From contig CAMZIX010000003.1 in NCBI GenBank assembly GCA_947307375.1, positions 1 through 39,564 of the forward strand: a DNA stretch of 39,564 nt, given 5' to 3'. The notes beneath the pieces were generated by a model. It did no database searches and was not told where the DNA came from. It saw nothing but the letters and a program-made list of their open reading frames with translations. The stretch is from an uncultured Clostridia bacterium. Its GTDB lineage: Bacteria; Bacillota_A; Clostridia; Oscillospirales; Oscillospiraceae. The first letter of the stretch is position 1; the number at the start of each line of letters is the position of its first letter. Position numbers and translations under genes: made by a program. Positions 32,792-39,194 of this stretch are shown one piece after another.

Positions 32792-32801
32792 GGAGGGCAG
32801 G

Positions 32802-32975
32802 ATGAAAAAGACTTTGAACGGCATCAACCCCATCACGGCGATCCTTCTGACCGTGCTCGCCGCAGTGCTGACGGTCGTGTTCTTCACCGGCGGGCACATC
32901 TTCTGGGGCATCGTCTTCACCTTGATTGCTGTGGACTTCTTCGCGGATGTCATTTTATCCCTGAAACGGGCATAG
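32802..32975 (+). CDS. 57-residue two-helix membrane peptide
   Basis: A short frame starts at ATG 32802 with AGGAGGG directly upstream, just past the GH3 stop. It encodes a basic start (KKTLNGINP) and two hydrophobic segments (about 11-29 and 33-51) ending LSLKRA. The clear ribosome site and the position between GH3 and its transporter support a real gene. No family is recognised. It is shorter than the four-helix partners of the B-type enzymes and not evidently related, but it takes the same place behind a GH3 gene. Confidence 0.7.
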   Translation: MKKTLNGINPITAILLTVLAAVLTVVFFTGGHIFWGIVFTLIAVDFFADVILSLKRA

Positions 32976-32991
32976 AGAGGAGCGGGAAAGC

Positions 32992-34803
32992 ATGAGTGAA
33001 ACGAAAAAAGGCAGCTTTTTTGACAAGCTGCCGCCGAGTCTGATCAGAAAAAACAACGTGACCCTGATCCCCGAGGGCGCCATCGGCTACCTCGTCGGCC
33101 CGACCCTGGCGCTGCTGGCAAACTCCGTGCTGTCGAACTACTTCAACAAGTACATGTCCGACGTGCTGCACATCAACTCCTGGGCCAGCGCCTTCTTCAC
33201 CTGGCTGCCTGTCGTGTCCGTCATCTTTGTCGTCATCGGCAATATCCTCGTCGGCAAGCTCATGGACAACAGCAAGTCTAAAAACGGCAAGGCGCGCCCG
33301 CTGCTGCTCCTGTCCCTGCCGATCAGCCTGCTGGCGCTGCTGTTTCTCTTTGTGTTCTCCCCCTATAACGCGAACAATGACAGCTGGCATGTCGGCGCGC
33401 TCATCTGCATCGCGATCGGCTATAACCTCTGGTTTGCCTTCGCCTACCCGATGTACTACACGCCGCACGCGGGGCTTGTGTCTCTCTCCACCCGCAACTC
33501 CAAGGACCGCGGCCTGCTCGCTACGATCTCCAACGCCACGATGCTGGCAGCCATGGGCATCAGCTCCATGTTCCTGCCCTTCTTCCTGAATCTGCTGTTT
33601 GTCTATGACATGAGCGGTAAGGGAACTCCGGTCACCAACGACGCGGGCAAAATCCTCTACTACGTGGACGAGAGCGGCGCGGCCATCTATGACTCCGCAG
33701 CCTCCTATGCCCACTGGAAGGTCTTTGTCATCGCGCTGCTGATCATCACCGCTATCGGCGTTCTGATCGAGTACTTCTTCACCCGTGAGCGCGTGACGGA
33801 AGAGTCCATGGGTCAGGAAACGGAGGCCAAGCCCAGCCTGTCCACCAGGGAGCAGTGGAAGCTCTGCTCGAAGGACAAGTACTGGATCATCATAATGGTG
33901 TTTTTCTTCCTGTACCAGTTCGGCGGTATGATCAAGAACGTCAGCCAGAACTATTTCTGCACGGCCATGTTCCCCGACGCGATGGGCAATTATACCGTCG
34001 CCTACGGCGGTCAGCTGCAGGGCACGCTCGCCATCATCGGCGCTGTGCCGACAGCCATCGGCATGGTCATCGCGCTGCCGCTGGCGAACATCCTCGGCAG
34101 CAAGAGCAAGGCCATTCTCACCGGTGCGGTGGTGGCCGTCATTGGCGGCGTCATCGGCATGTTCGCCCCGAACAACTTTGTCGTCGTAACGATCTCCTTT
34201 GTCATCAAGGCGCTGGGATCCACGCCCGCGATGTATCTGTCGCTTGCCCTGCTGGCCGATATCTTTGACCATCAGGAGGCGGTCAACGGCAAGCGCACCG
34301 ACGGATTTTCCATGACCGTCTACGGCGCGATCATCGCGGGTATGACAGGTCTCACCACGGGCGTACTGAACATGGTGCTCTCCGCCACCAACTACGACGT
34401 CTCCACCCTGCAGACCAATGAGGTCCTGCGTGCGGCGATGCCCTGGGTGTTCATCGGCGGCGAGACACTGTGCTATCTCGGCATTTTCCTCCTCTTCCTG
34501 TTCATGGGCGTGGAGAAGTTCTCCAGGATCGACCATCTTGCGATCGTTGCCGACCAGAGGGCGGCGGCGAAGGCCGAGGGCCGCGAGTACATCTCCGCCG
34601 AGGAGAAGATCCGCCTCGAAGAGGGCGAGGAAGCCTATCAGGCGGAGCTCAAGAAGCAGGCGGATGCCAGAGCCAAGGAGGAGAAGCGCGCAGCGAAGCT
34701 CAGCCCCGAAAAGCGCAAAGCCGAAGCTGAGCGCGATCAGAAGACCCTCGCCGAGTTCAACGCCCTGCGCAATGCTGCGGGAAGGCCCGAATTGGGCGAA
34801 TAA
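32992..34803 (+). CDS. GPH-family sugar symporter with long charged C-terminal tail
   Basis: The 603 residues comprise about 12 hydrophobic segments up to about residue 510. The family features are a first loop with SWASAFFTWLPV, VGKLMDNSKSKNGKARPLL and the helix containing LLADIFDHQEAVNGKRTDG, the conserved motif in the second half. The last ~90 residues are almost entirely charged (EEKIRLEEGEEAYQAELKK, then AKEEKRAAKLSPEKRKAEA) and likely form a cytoplasmic helix or coiled coil, which typical members of 450-480 residues lack. A loop near 205-230 is also larger than usual. GGAG precedes the ATG. It imports the substrate of the cytoplasmic GH3, by inference. Confidence 0.92.
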   Translation: MSETKKGSFFDKLPPSLIRKNNVTLIPEGAIGYLVGPTLALLANSVLSNYFNKYMSDVLHINSWASAFFTWLPVVSVIFVVIGNILVGKLMDNSKSKNGKARPLLLLSLPISLLALLFLFVFSPYNANNDSWHVGALICIAIGYNLWFAFAYPMYYTPHAGLVSLSTRNSKDRGLLATISNATMLAAMGISSMFLPFFLNLLFVYDMSGKGTPVTNDAGKILYYVDESGAAIYDSAASYAHWKVFVIALLIITAIGVLIEYFFTRERVTEESMGQETEAKPSLSTREQWKLCSKDKYWIIIMVFFFLYQFGGMIKNVSQNYFCTAMFPDAMGNYTVAYGGQLQGTLAIIGAVPTAIGMVIALPLANILGSKSKAILTGAVVAVIGGVIGMFAPNNFVVVTISFVIKALGSTPAMYLSLALLADIFDHQEAVNGKRTDGFSMTVYGAIIAGMTGLTTGVLNMVLSATNYDVSTLQTNEVLRAAMPWVFIGGETLCYLGIFLLFLFMGVEKFSRIDHLAIVADQRAAAKAEGREYISAEEKIRLEEGEEAYQAELKKQADARAKEEKRAAKLSPEKRKAEAERDQKTLAEFNALRNAAGRPELGE

Positions 34804-34876
34804 GGAAAGACCAGAGAAAACGCTGGATACCGTAAAAATGAACCAAACCAGTAAAAACGGACAATAGACAAAACGA

Positions 34877-34913
34877 CCCCTGATGCAGGAAAATAGAAGT
34901 ACTACATCAGGGG
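34877..34913 (+). repeat. Inverted repeat before an IS-like orfA start
   Basis: CCCCTGATG (34877-34885) pairs with CATCAGGGG (34905-34913) around a 19-base loop; three further positions nearly pair. The right arm ends nine bases before the ATG of the IS-like fragment. No T-tract follows, so it looks more like an element-borne translational hairpin than a terminator of the transporter operon, whose end otherwise shows none. Confidence 0.55.
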
Positions 34914-34922
34914 AGTAATCAT

Positions 34923-35021
34923 ATGGCAAGGAAATACGAAAAAGTGAAAATGTTGCTGCCCGAAGTTGAAAGTTTACGAGCTGATGGGGCAAGCTCGATC
35001 CCTGTTTTCAGCAGGCCATAG
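34923..35021 (+). pseudogene. Truncated IS-like orfA (helix-turn-helix) fragment
   Basis: The frame begins MARKYEKVKMLLPEVESLRADG, like the start of small helix-turn-helix proteins encoded beside transposases (IS3-type orfA) in Clostridia, then changes at about 34990 into unrelated sequence and stops. The recognition helix is absent. The base composition is lower in GC than the neighbouring operon. The assignment rests on resemblance of about 20 residues. Confidence 0.4.
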
Positions 35022-35179
35022 AGGATCTCTATTCTGTCATGGACAGCGTAACCGGTAGGGCTCGATACAATCCGCAGATTTGGACCATTGTCTGGCCAGA
35101 GGCAAACGCATACTTCTCTTGTGGAAAGAGCATAGAGGATCCCTCTGCCGCCTTTGCAGCCAGGAATCCAGCAGTTTGA
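34994..35179 (+). pseudogene. C-terminal fragment of an ABC sugar-binding protein (possible)
   Basis: One frame encodes LDPCFQQAIEDLYSVMD, then YNPQIWTIVWPEANAYFSCG and KSIED before a stop. The pattern of I..I..E...YF.G.KS.ED is typical for the last ~50 residues of extracellular sugar-binding proteins. It begins where the IS-like fragment ends and overlaps the end of the oppositely oriented ParB frame, so both seem cut at a junction near 35140. Confidence 0.4.
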
Positions 35180-36020
35180 ATATGGTGTTTTCGATTTGCG
35201 CAGGAGTATAGGACTTGGGGAAATACTTTTTCAGCTTTTCCCCGGACAGCGTGATATTGCTGCTCAGATCCGGCTTTTTTTGCTCGGACATGATAGAGAG
35301 CATCGTGTCCTCGTTCAGCCCGCCGAGCTGACTGAGCTTTTTCATCCGCTGTGCCTGTGACAGTGAGGGCGTCGCCTGTTCGCTGTCGATGGTTTCCAAA
35401 AGAAGCTCCTGTTCTTTGGGCTTGAGGAAAGACAGCTCAACGGCAGGTGTCATGGCGATTTTGCCGGTGTCCACCATCTCCTGCAGTTCCGGTTGGAGCT
35501 CCGTGAGGCGTACATATCTTTGCACTTGAGATCGGCTTTCGCCTGCATCTTCTGCTACGCGCTCAACCGCCCATTTTAACTTCTGCCCAACTTGGGCAGA
35601 AGTTAAGTCCCTGCGCTCTCCCTGTCGTTTGATTGCCTCCAGCTTCATCTTATAGGCCGCCGCTCGCTCGGAAGGCAGAATGCTCTCACGTTGCAAGTTG
35701 CTATCCACCATGATGATCGTGGCAGCATCATCGTCCAAATCTCGGACGATGGCAGGGAGTTCACTCAGCCCCGCAAGCTCGGAGGCGCGTTTGCGCCGGT
35801 GGCCGGACATAATCTCATACTCTCCGTCCGGTCGCTGCCGGACGATAGCGGGCACAAGCACACCGTAGGCCTTGACGCTCTCTACAGTTTCCTCCATCTT
35901 CTCGTCGTCCCGTACCTTGAACGGATGGTTGGGAAAGTCATGGAGCTGGGAGAGGGGGATGTTTTCTATTCTCTCAGAATGATTATTTGAAGAATGAATG
36001 TTGTTATCTATCGCCTCCAA
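35037..36020 (-). CDS. ParB/Spo0J-family protein of mobile-element type, odd C-terminus
   Basis: The 327-residue frame carries the ParB nuclease-like N-terminal domain (about 18-115, with IPLSQLHDFPNHPFKVRDD, SGHRRKRASELAG and the segment NLQRESILPSERA) and the KorB-type helix-turn-helix region (about 120-215, with GESRSQVQRYVRLTEL). This subtype is common in Firmicute integrative conjugative elements. Residues after about 293 (RRQRD) do not look like the family and probably come from read-through past a junction near 35140. The listed start is a TTG behind no clear site; GGAGG lies only just inside it, so the true N-terminus is uncertain. The gene is AT-richer than the catabolic genes and has no ParA partner here. 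Confidence 0.8.
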   Translation of the reverse strand: MEAIDNNIHSSNNHSERIENIPLSQLHDFPNHPFKVRDDEKMEETVESVKAYGVLVPAIVRQRPDGEYEIMSGHRRKRASELAGLSELPAIVRDLDDDAATIIMVDSNLQRESILPSERAAAYKMKLEAIKRQGERRDLTSAQVGQKLKWAVERVAEDAGESRSQVQRYVRLTELQPELQEMVDTGKIAMTPAVELSFLKPKEQELLLETIDSEQATPSLSQAQRMKKLSQLGGLNEDTMLSIMSEQKKPDLSSNITLSGEKLKKYFPKSYTPAQIENTIFKLLDSWLQRRQRDPLCSFHKRSMRLPLARQWSKSADCIEPYRLRCP

Positions 36021-36225
36021 CTTTTTGTTGTAAAGAGGCTTTTGGAGTGCTATACTAAATAAAAACTATGTTAAAGGACGTTCTCAGACGCGGGAAAACG
36101 CCGAACGAAAAAGAACTATGTCGAGGCTTGCCAAAAGAAATAGTGTGACAAAAAGCGTGACAAATTTTTTGGGCGATCCTTAAAAGCCTTGATATTACTC
36201 ACTTTTTTGCGGATTGGGTTCAAAA

Positions 36226-36269
36226 CTCTGACTCCGTATGTGAGGGTTCGAATCCTTCTCCCGCTGCCA
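36226..36269 (+). other. 3' half of tRNA-Gln(CTG): likely attachment-site scar
   Basis: From the anticodon loop CTCTGAC (36226-36232, anticodon CTG) the sequence continues with stem TCCGT, a 4-base variable region, the T-arm GAGGG-TTCGAAT-CCTTC (36242-36258), acceptor strand TCCCGCT, discriminator G and an encoded CCA (36267-36269). The matching 5' anticodon strand (ACGGA) and everything before it are absent; the preceding bases are CAAAA. A break exactly at the anticodon loop fits a tyrosine-recombinase crossover. The sequence 36021-36225 is AT-rich and shows no gene. Confidence 0.75.
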
Positions 36270-36275
36270 AAGGAA

Positions 36276-36303
36276 AACAGTCCGTCCGTCAGGATGGGCT
36301 GTT
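36276..36303 (+). terminator. Terminator behind the tRNA-Gln fragment
   Basis: AACAGTCCGTCC (36276-36287) pairs with GGATGGGCTGTT (36292-36303) with two G-U pairs around GTCA, followed by TTTCTTTC. It is in the place of a tRNA terminator and belongs with the backbone side of the scar. Two later hairpins share its arms. Confidence 0.8.
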
Positions 36304-36427
36304 TTTCTTTCACCTGTCTCAGAATTTGAACCCTCACATCATTTCAATCGGCGCGCTCGGCGCCCGCAGGCGCCGCTTTTTTCTGTCCGAAAGCGTCAGA
36401 TCGGGGCTTCTCCTGAAGCGCAGCTTG

Positions 36428-36436
36428 TGATATAAT
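36428..36436 (+). promoter_or_regulatory. Extended -10 promoter of the LURP-one-related gene
   Basis: TGATATAAT (36428-36436) is an extended -10. The -35 region (TTCTCC-like) is weak. It lies 36 bases before the ATG at 36472. Confidence 0.6.
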
Positions 36437-36471
36437 GTCATGGCAAAACAATATTACAGGAGGATAAAGCC

Positions 36472-37077
36472 ATGGGAATGCTGTCGAACCTTCACCGCTT
36501 CCGCGAGGCGGGAGAGGATGCCAACGTCAATAACGTCGCCCGCTTCGGGCAGCCGCATCATTCTCTGTTCACCACGTCGAAGGTCCTTACCCTGCATCAT
36601 CGCATCGATATCGTCGACGAGACGGAAGCCGTCGTGTATCAGGCCGAGACCAAGTTCCCGTCCCTGCATGACAAAACCGACATCAGCGACGCGCAGGGGC
36701 GGCCGGTGGCGCATATCGAGCGCAAATTCTTCACGCTCCACCAGCGCCATACCATTGCGATGGCCGACGGACAGGTTTTCGAGCTGTCCAACGAGCTGTT
36801 CCATCTGATCAAGGATATCACCAACATCGAGGGCCTCGGCTGGCAGCTGCGCGGGAACATCCTCGGCCTGAACTTTGAGCTGTACGACGAAAACGGAGGC
36901 GTTATCGCCGTGATCGGGCAAAAGCTGTTCTCCATGCACGACAAGTACTGCGTCGACATCTACCGGCCCGAATATGAAAAAGAGGTCGTGGCCATCCTGA
37001 TCACGCTGCAGCACATGATTCGGGACCGGGAGGCGGCCGCGTCCTCCGGGGCCTCGTCTTCCTCCTCCAACGGATAA
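36472..37077 (+). CDS. LURP-one-related (Tubby-C-like) family protein
   Basis: The 201-residue protein is built of short strands with repeating patterns: HHSLFTTSKVLTLHHRIDI, VVYQAETKFPSLHDKTDI, PVAHIERKFFTLHQRHTI and VIAVIGQKLFSMHDKYCV. This is the signature of the LURP-one-related/YxjI family, a 12-strand barrel around a central helix. The biochemical role of the bacterial members is unknown. A C-terminal Ser/Ala tail is probably disordered. AGGAGG precedes the ATG at a good distance. It has its own promoter and terminator and is probably monocistronic backbone. Confidence 0.85.
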   Translation: MGMLSNLHRFREAGEDANVNNVARFGQPHHSLFTTSKVLTLHHRIDIVDETEAVVYQAETKFPSLHDKTDISDAQGRPVAHIERKFFTLHQRHTIAMADGQVFELSNELFHLIKDITNIEGLGWQLRGNILGLNFELYDENGGVIAVIGQKLFSMHDKYCVDIYRPEYEKEVVAILITLQHMIRDREAAASSGASSSSSNG

Positions 37078-37087
37078 AACTGAAAAA

Positions 37088-37111
37088 CAGTCCATCCTGC
37101 CGGATGGGCTG
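37088..37111 (+). terminator. Terminator of the LURP-one-related gene
   Basis: CAGTCCATCC (37088-37097) pairs with GGATGGGCTG (37102-37111) with one G-U pair, followed by CTTTTTTCTT. Its arms nearly repeat those of the hairpin at 36276-36303. Confidence 0.88.
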
Positions 37112-37119
37112 CTTTTTTC

Positions 37120-37148
37120 TTGTTCGGCGCGCGTTTTGATGATAGAAT
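37120..37148 (+). promoter_or_regulatory. SigmaA-type promoter of the 155-residue hypothetical gene
   Basis: TTGTTC (37120-37125) and TAGAAT (37143-37148) are separated by 17 bases. The gene starts at 37199. Confidence 0.6.
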
Positions 37149-37198
37149 AAAGAAAAACATGACATGCCGCCGCACGATCGGCGGGAAAGGAGCTTGTT

Positions 37199-37666
37199 AT
37201 GCTGAGCAGACCGGAGGACGGCTGGACATATTTCCGGCTCGGAAACGAATCCCACTACAGGCTGAGCTATCTGACGGACGTCGCGGCCGACTGGCTGACG
37301 CAGGCGATCCACGGGCTGGATACGATGGACGTCTTTTCGGTACACGGCTTTTCCGAGCCCGGCAGAATGATCTGCACGGTCAGCTTCTGGAGCTGCTACG
37401 TCATCTTCGAGGACGACGGACCGGCCCCGGGCTGCGACGAGATCCATCACCTCCACGTGAAGATGATCGACTTCTGCAAATGGCTCTGCCGCGACGTTGA
37501 AAACGATCTCGACGCCTGGGTGCACTGGGACGACGAGGACGAGGAGGGGCCCGAGGCGGAGGCCGCCGCCCTGGCCAGGGAGCAGAAGCTCCGGGGCCTG
37601 CTGGGAGAGCTGAAGCGGCTCACCGCCGAGAAGGAATGTCTCTTCGACGACGGCTGCTTCTTTTAA
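37199..37666 (+). CDS. Hypothetical acidic cytoplasmic protein
   Basis: The 155-residue protein has no membrane segment or signal. Residues 1-110 form a compact alpha/beta pattern (WTYFRLGNESHYRLSY, then MICTVSFWSCYVIFED and IHHLHVKMIDFCKWLC); residues 111-125 are strongly acidic (WVHWDDEDEEG), followed by a helix of Lys/Arg/Glu and a CLFDDGCFF end. I do not recognise a family. GAAAGGAG lies before the ATG and the gene has its own promoter and terminator, so it is very likely real. Confidence 0.75.
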   Translation: MLSRPEDGWTYFRLGNESHYRLSYLTDVAADWLTQAIHGLDTMDVFSVHGFSEPGRMICTVSFWSCYVIFEDDGPAPGCDEIHHLHVKMIDFCKWLCRDVENDLDAWVHWDDEDEEGPEAEAAALAREQKLRGLLGELKRLTAEKECLFDDGCFF

Positions 37667-37673
37667 TGGGAAA

Positions 37674-37697
37674 CAGCCCGTCCGGGAGGACGGGCTG
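37674..37697 (+). terminator. Terminator of the hypothetical gene
   Basis: CAGCCCGTCC (37674-37683) pairs perfectly with GGACGGGCTG (37688-37697) around GGGA. The following CTGCCTTTCT is a weak T-tract. It is the third hairpin of the same arm type in this part of the window. Confidence 0.75.
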
Positions 37698-37731
37698 CTG
37701 CCTTTCTCCCGCGGGGAGCTTCGGCCGGCGC

Positions 37732-37760
37732 TTGCAATCTACGCCGGGCTTTGCTATAAT
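37732..37760 (+). promoter_or_regulatory. SigmaA-type promoter of the DHHW-family gene
   Basis: TTGCAA (37732-37737) and TATAAT (37755-37760) are separated by exactly 17 bases. The ATG follows at 37820 behind a GAGGTGAG site. Confidence 0.85.
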
Positions 37761-37819
37761 TTTATGTTGTGCCGGCGTTTTGCCGGGGTATGTATCCGAT
37801 CGTCCGTTGAGGTGAGCCG

Positions 37820-39151
37820 ATGAAAAAACGCGCATTGCTGATCTCCGTCTATCTCTGCCTGCTGCTGGGCTTCGTCTGCGGCGCGGCAGAGCTGGGCGCC
37901 GCCTACGGAGAGCGCGTATCCGAAAGCGAAAACCGCATGCTGCAGGGCATGCCTGCGCTGAGCGCCGACGCCGTGCGGAGCGGCCGCTTTATGGACGAGA
38001 TGGAGAGCTATCTCTCCGACGGCTTTTTCTTCCGTGATGAGAGCGCCCGCTTTTCCGAGGCCCTGATGGGCGTTTTCTCTCTGCCGGACGATACGCCGGA
38101 CAGCGGCGAGATCGACCAGGAGCTCCTGTTCGCCCCGGCGGAGAGCGACGCGCCCGAGGAAGTCTCCGCGCCCGAAGAGGCCGCGCCGTCGGAGGAAACC
38201 GCCCCCGCGCCCGTTGAAGGGCCGTCGAAGATCGACGCCTCCCTGCTGTCCGACGCGAGCTTCTACCTGGTCGACCGCGAGGGCGAACGCCGCGTTCTGA
38301 TCACCTATCCGGCCGCAGAGCTGGCCTCCTTTGCGGAGCTGCTCAACCGGTACCGCGCCGCGCTGCCGGAGGACGGCCGGCTGGTCTTCGCCGTGCCGCC
38401 CGTGTCCGCCGTGGCCAACACTCTTCTGGGATCCGAGCAGTACACCGACTGGGGCAGCGACGTGGACGAGATCCTGAACGGGGTCGTGGATGAGGGCGTG
38501 CTCGTCTGCGACGCGGCGGAGATCCTTCGCCCGTATTTCGGCAAGGAACGCCTTTACCCGGTCATCGACCACCACTGGCAGCCGGTGTCCGCCAGCCTTG
38601 TCGCCTCCGAGATGCTGCGGCAGGCGGGCGTCGTGCCGGTGGACTACTACGAATACCGCTACTATCTCTCCACCAGCCCCAGCTTCGGCCCCTATACCGA
38701 GGAGGAGCTGCGCGCCATGAGCTACTCGATCGACGCGGTGGAGGTGATGGAGCCGGTCTCCCCGGTGGAGGCCTACATGCTCCACCGTCTGGACGAGCGC
38801 CTGCCCGGCATTTTCATCGACCGCAGTCTCGGCGGGCTGATGAGCTATCTGGGCGGCCTCAACGGGCCATGGCGCCTGTTTGTCGGCGGCTTCCACACCG
38901 GGCGCAGCGCCCTGGTCATCGGCGACAGCTTCGAGCTGACCTTCACGCCCTTCCTGATCCCCTATTACGACCGCGTGCTCGTCACCGATCTGCGCGACAG
39001 CACCTACAATCCGGATCTGGCCGGCGCGAGCATCCGGGAATACATCGAGACCTACGGCGTCGACGACATCTATATGCTGTACAGCACCTATTCGCCCTTC
39101 TGCGGCGAGGCCGTGCAGTCGCATCTGGCCCGCTATCTGGACGGGACCTGA
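37820..39151 (+). CDS. DHHW-family secreted protein (SGNH/AlgX-like)
   Basis: The 443 residues begin with an uncleaved-looking signal or membrane helix (about 3-22). ESENRMLQGMP is the usual N-terminal motif of the DHHW family, and the name-giving motif appears as IDHHWQP at about 250-256. A Pro/Glu/Ala-rich insertion (about 95-140, PAESDAPEEVSAPEEAA) separates the N-terminal region from the catalytic-like domain. ALVIGDSFELTF near 370 is an SGNH block I-like motif. The family resembles AlgJ/AlgX acetyltransferase-type proteins that modify exopolysaccharides, but no partner acyltransferase is visible here. It has its own promoter and ends before a strong hairpin. Confidence 0.88.
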   Translation: MKKRALLISVYLCLLLGFVCGAAELGAAYGERVSESENRMLQGMPALSADAVRSGRFMDEMESYLSDGFFFRDESARFSEALMGVFSLPDDTPDSGEIDQELLFAPAESDAPEEVSAPEEAAPSEETAPAPVEGPSKIDASLLSDASFYLVDREGERRVLITYPAAELASFAELLNRYRAALPEDGRLVFAVPPVSAVANTLLGSEQYTDWGSDVDEILNGVVDEGVLVCDAAEILRPYFGKERLYPVIDHHWQPVSASLVASEMLRQAGVVPVDYYEYRYYLSTSPSFGPYTEEELRAMSYSIDAVEVMEPVSPVEAYMLHRLDERLPGIFIDRSLGGLMSYLGGLNGPWRLFVGGFHTGRSALVIGDSFELTFTPFLIPYYDRVLVTDLRDSTYNPDLAGASIREYIETYGVDDIYMLYSTYSPFCGEAVQSHLARYLDGT

Positions 39152-39160
39152 CAGGCGCAG

Positions 39161-39194
39161 AAAAGCTCCCGGGGAACGCTCCCCGGGAGCTTTT
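39161..39194. terminator. Bidirectional terminator between the DHHW and feoB genes
   Basis: AAAAGCTCCCGGGG (39161-39174) pairs with CCCCGGGAGCTTTT (39181-39194) around a 6-base loop. A-rich and T-rich flanks on both sides serve the two convergent genes. Confidence 0.92.

Noticed and set aside
36116..36337. A 73-codon minus-strand frame over the tRNA fragment (with GSGRRIRTLTYGVRV).
   Set aside because: It is the translation of the complement of a tRNA and its terminator, a familiar false gene in genomes with elements inserted in tRNAs.
36421..36430. CAGCTTGTGA before the LURP-one-related gene, like one half of the tandem-repeat operator.
   Set aside because: No second copy lies 21 bp upstream, and it abuts the -10 rather than lying 30-31 bp from it.
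37620..39124. Long minus-strand frames over the hypothetical and DHHW genes.
   Set aside because: They mirror genes with good promoters, ribosome sites and family motifs on the plus strand and have none of these themselves.
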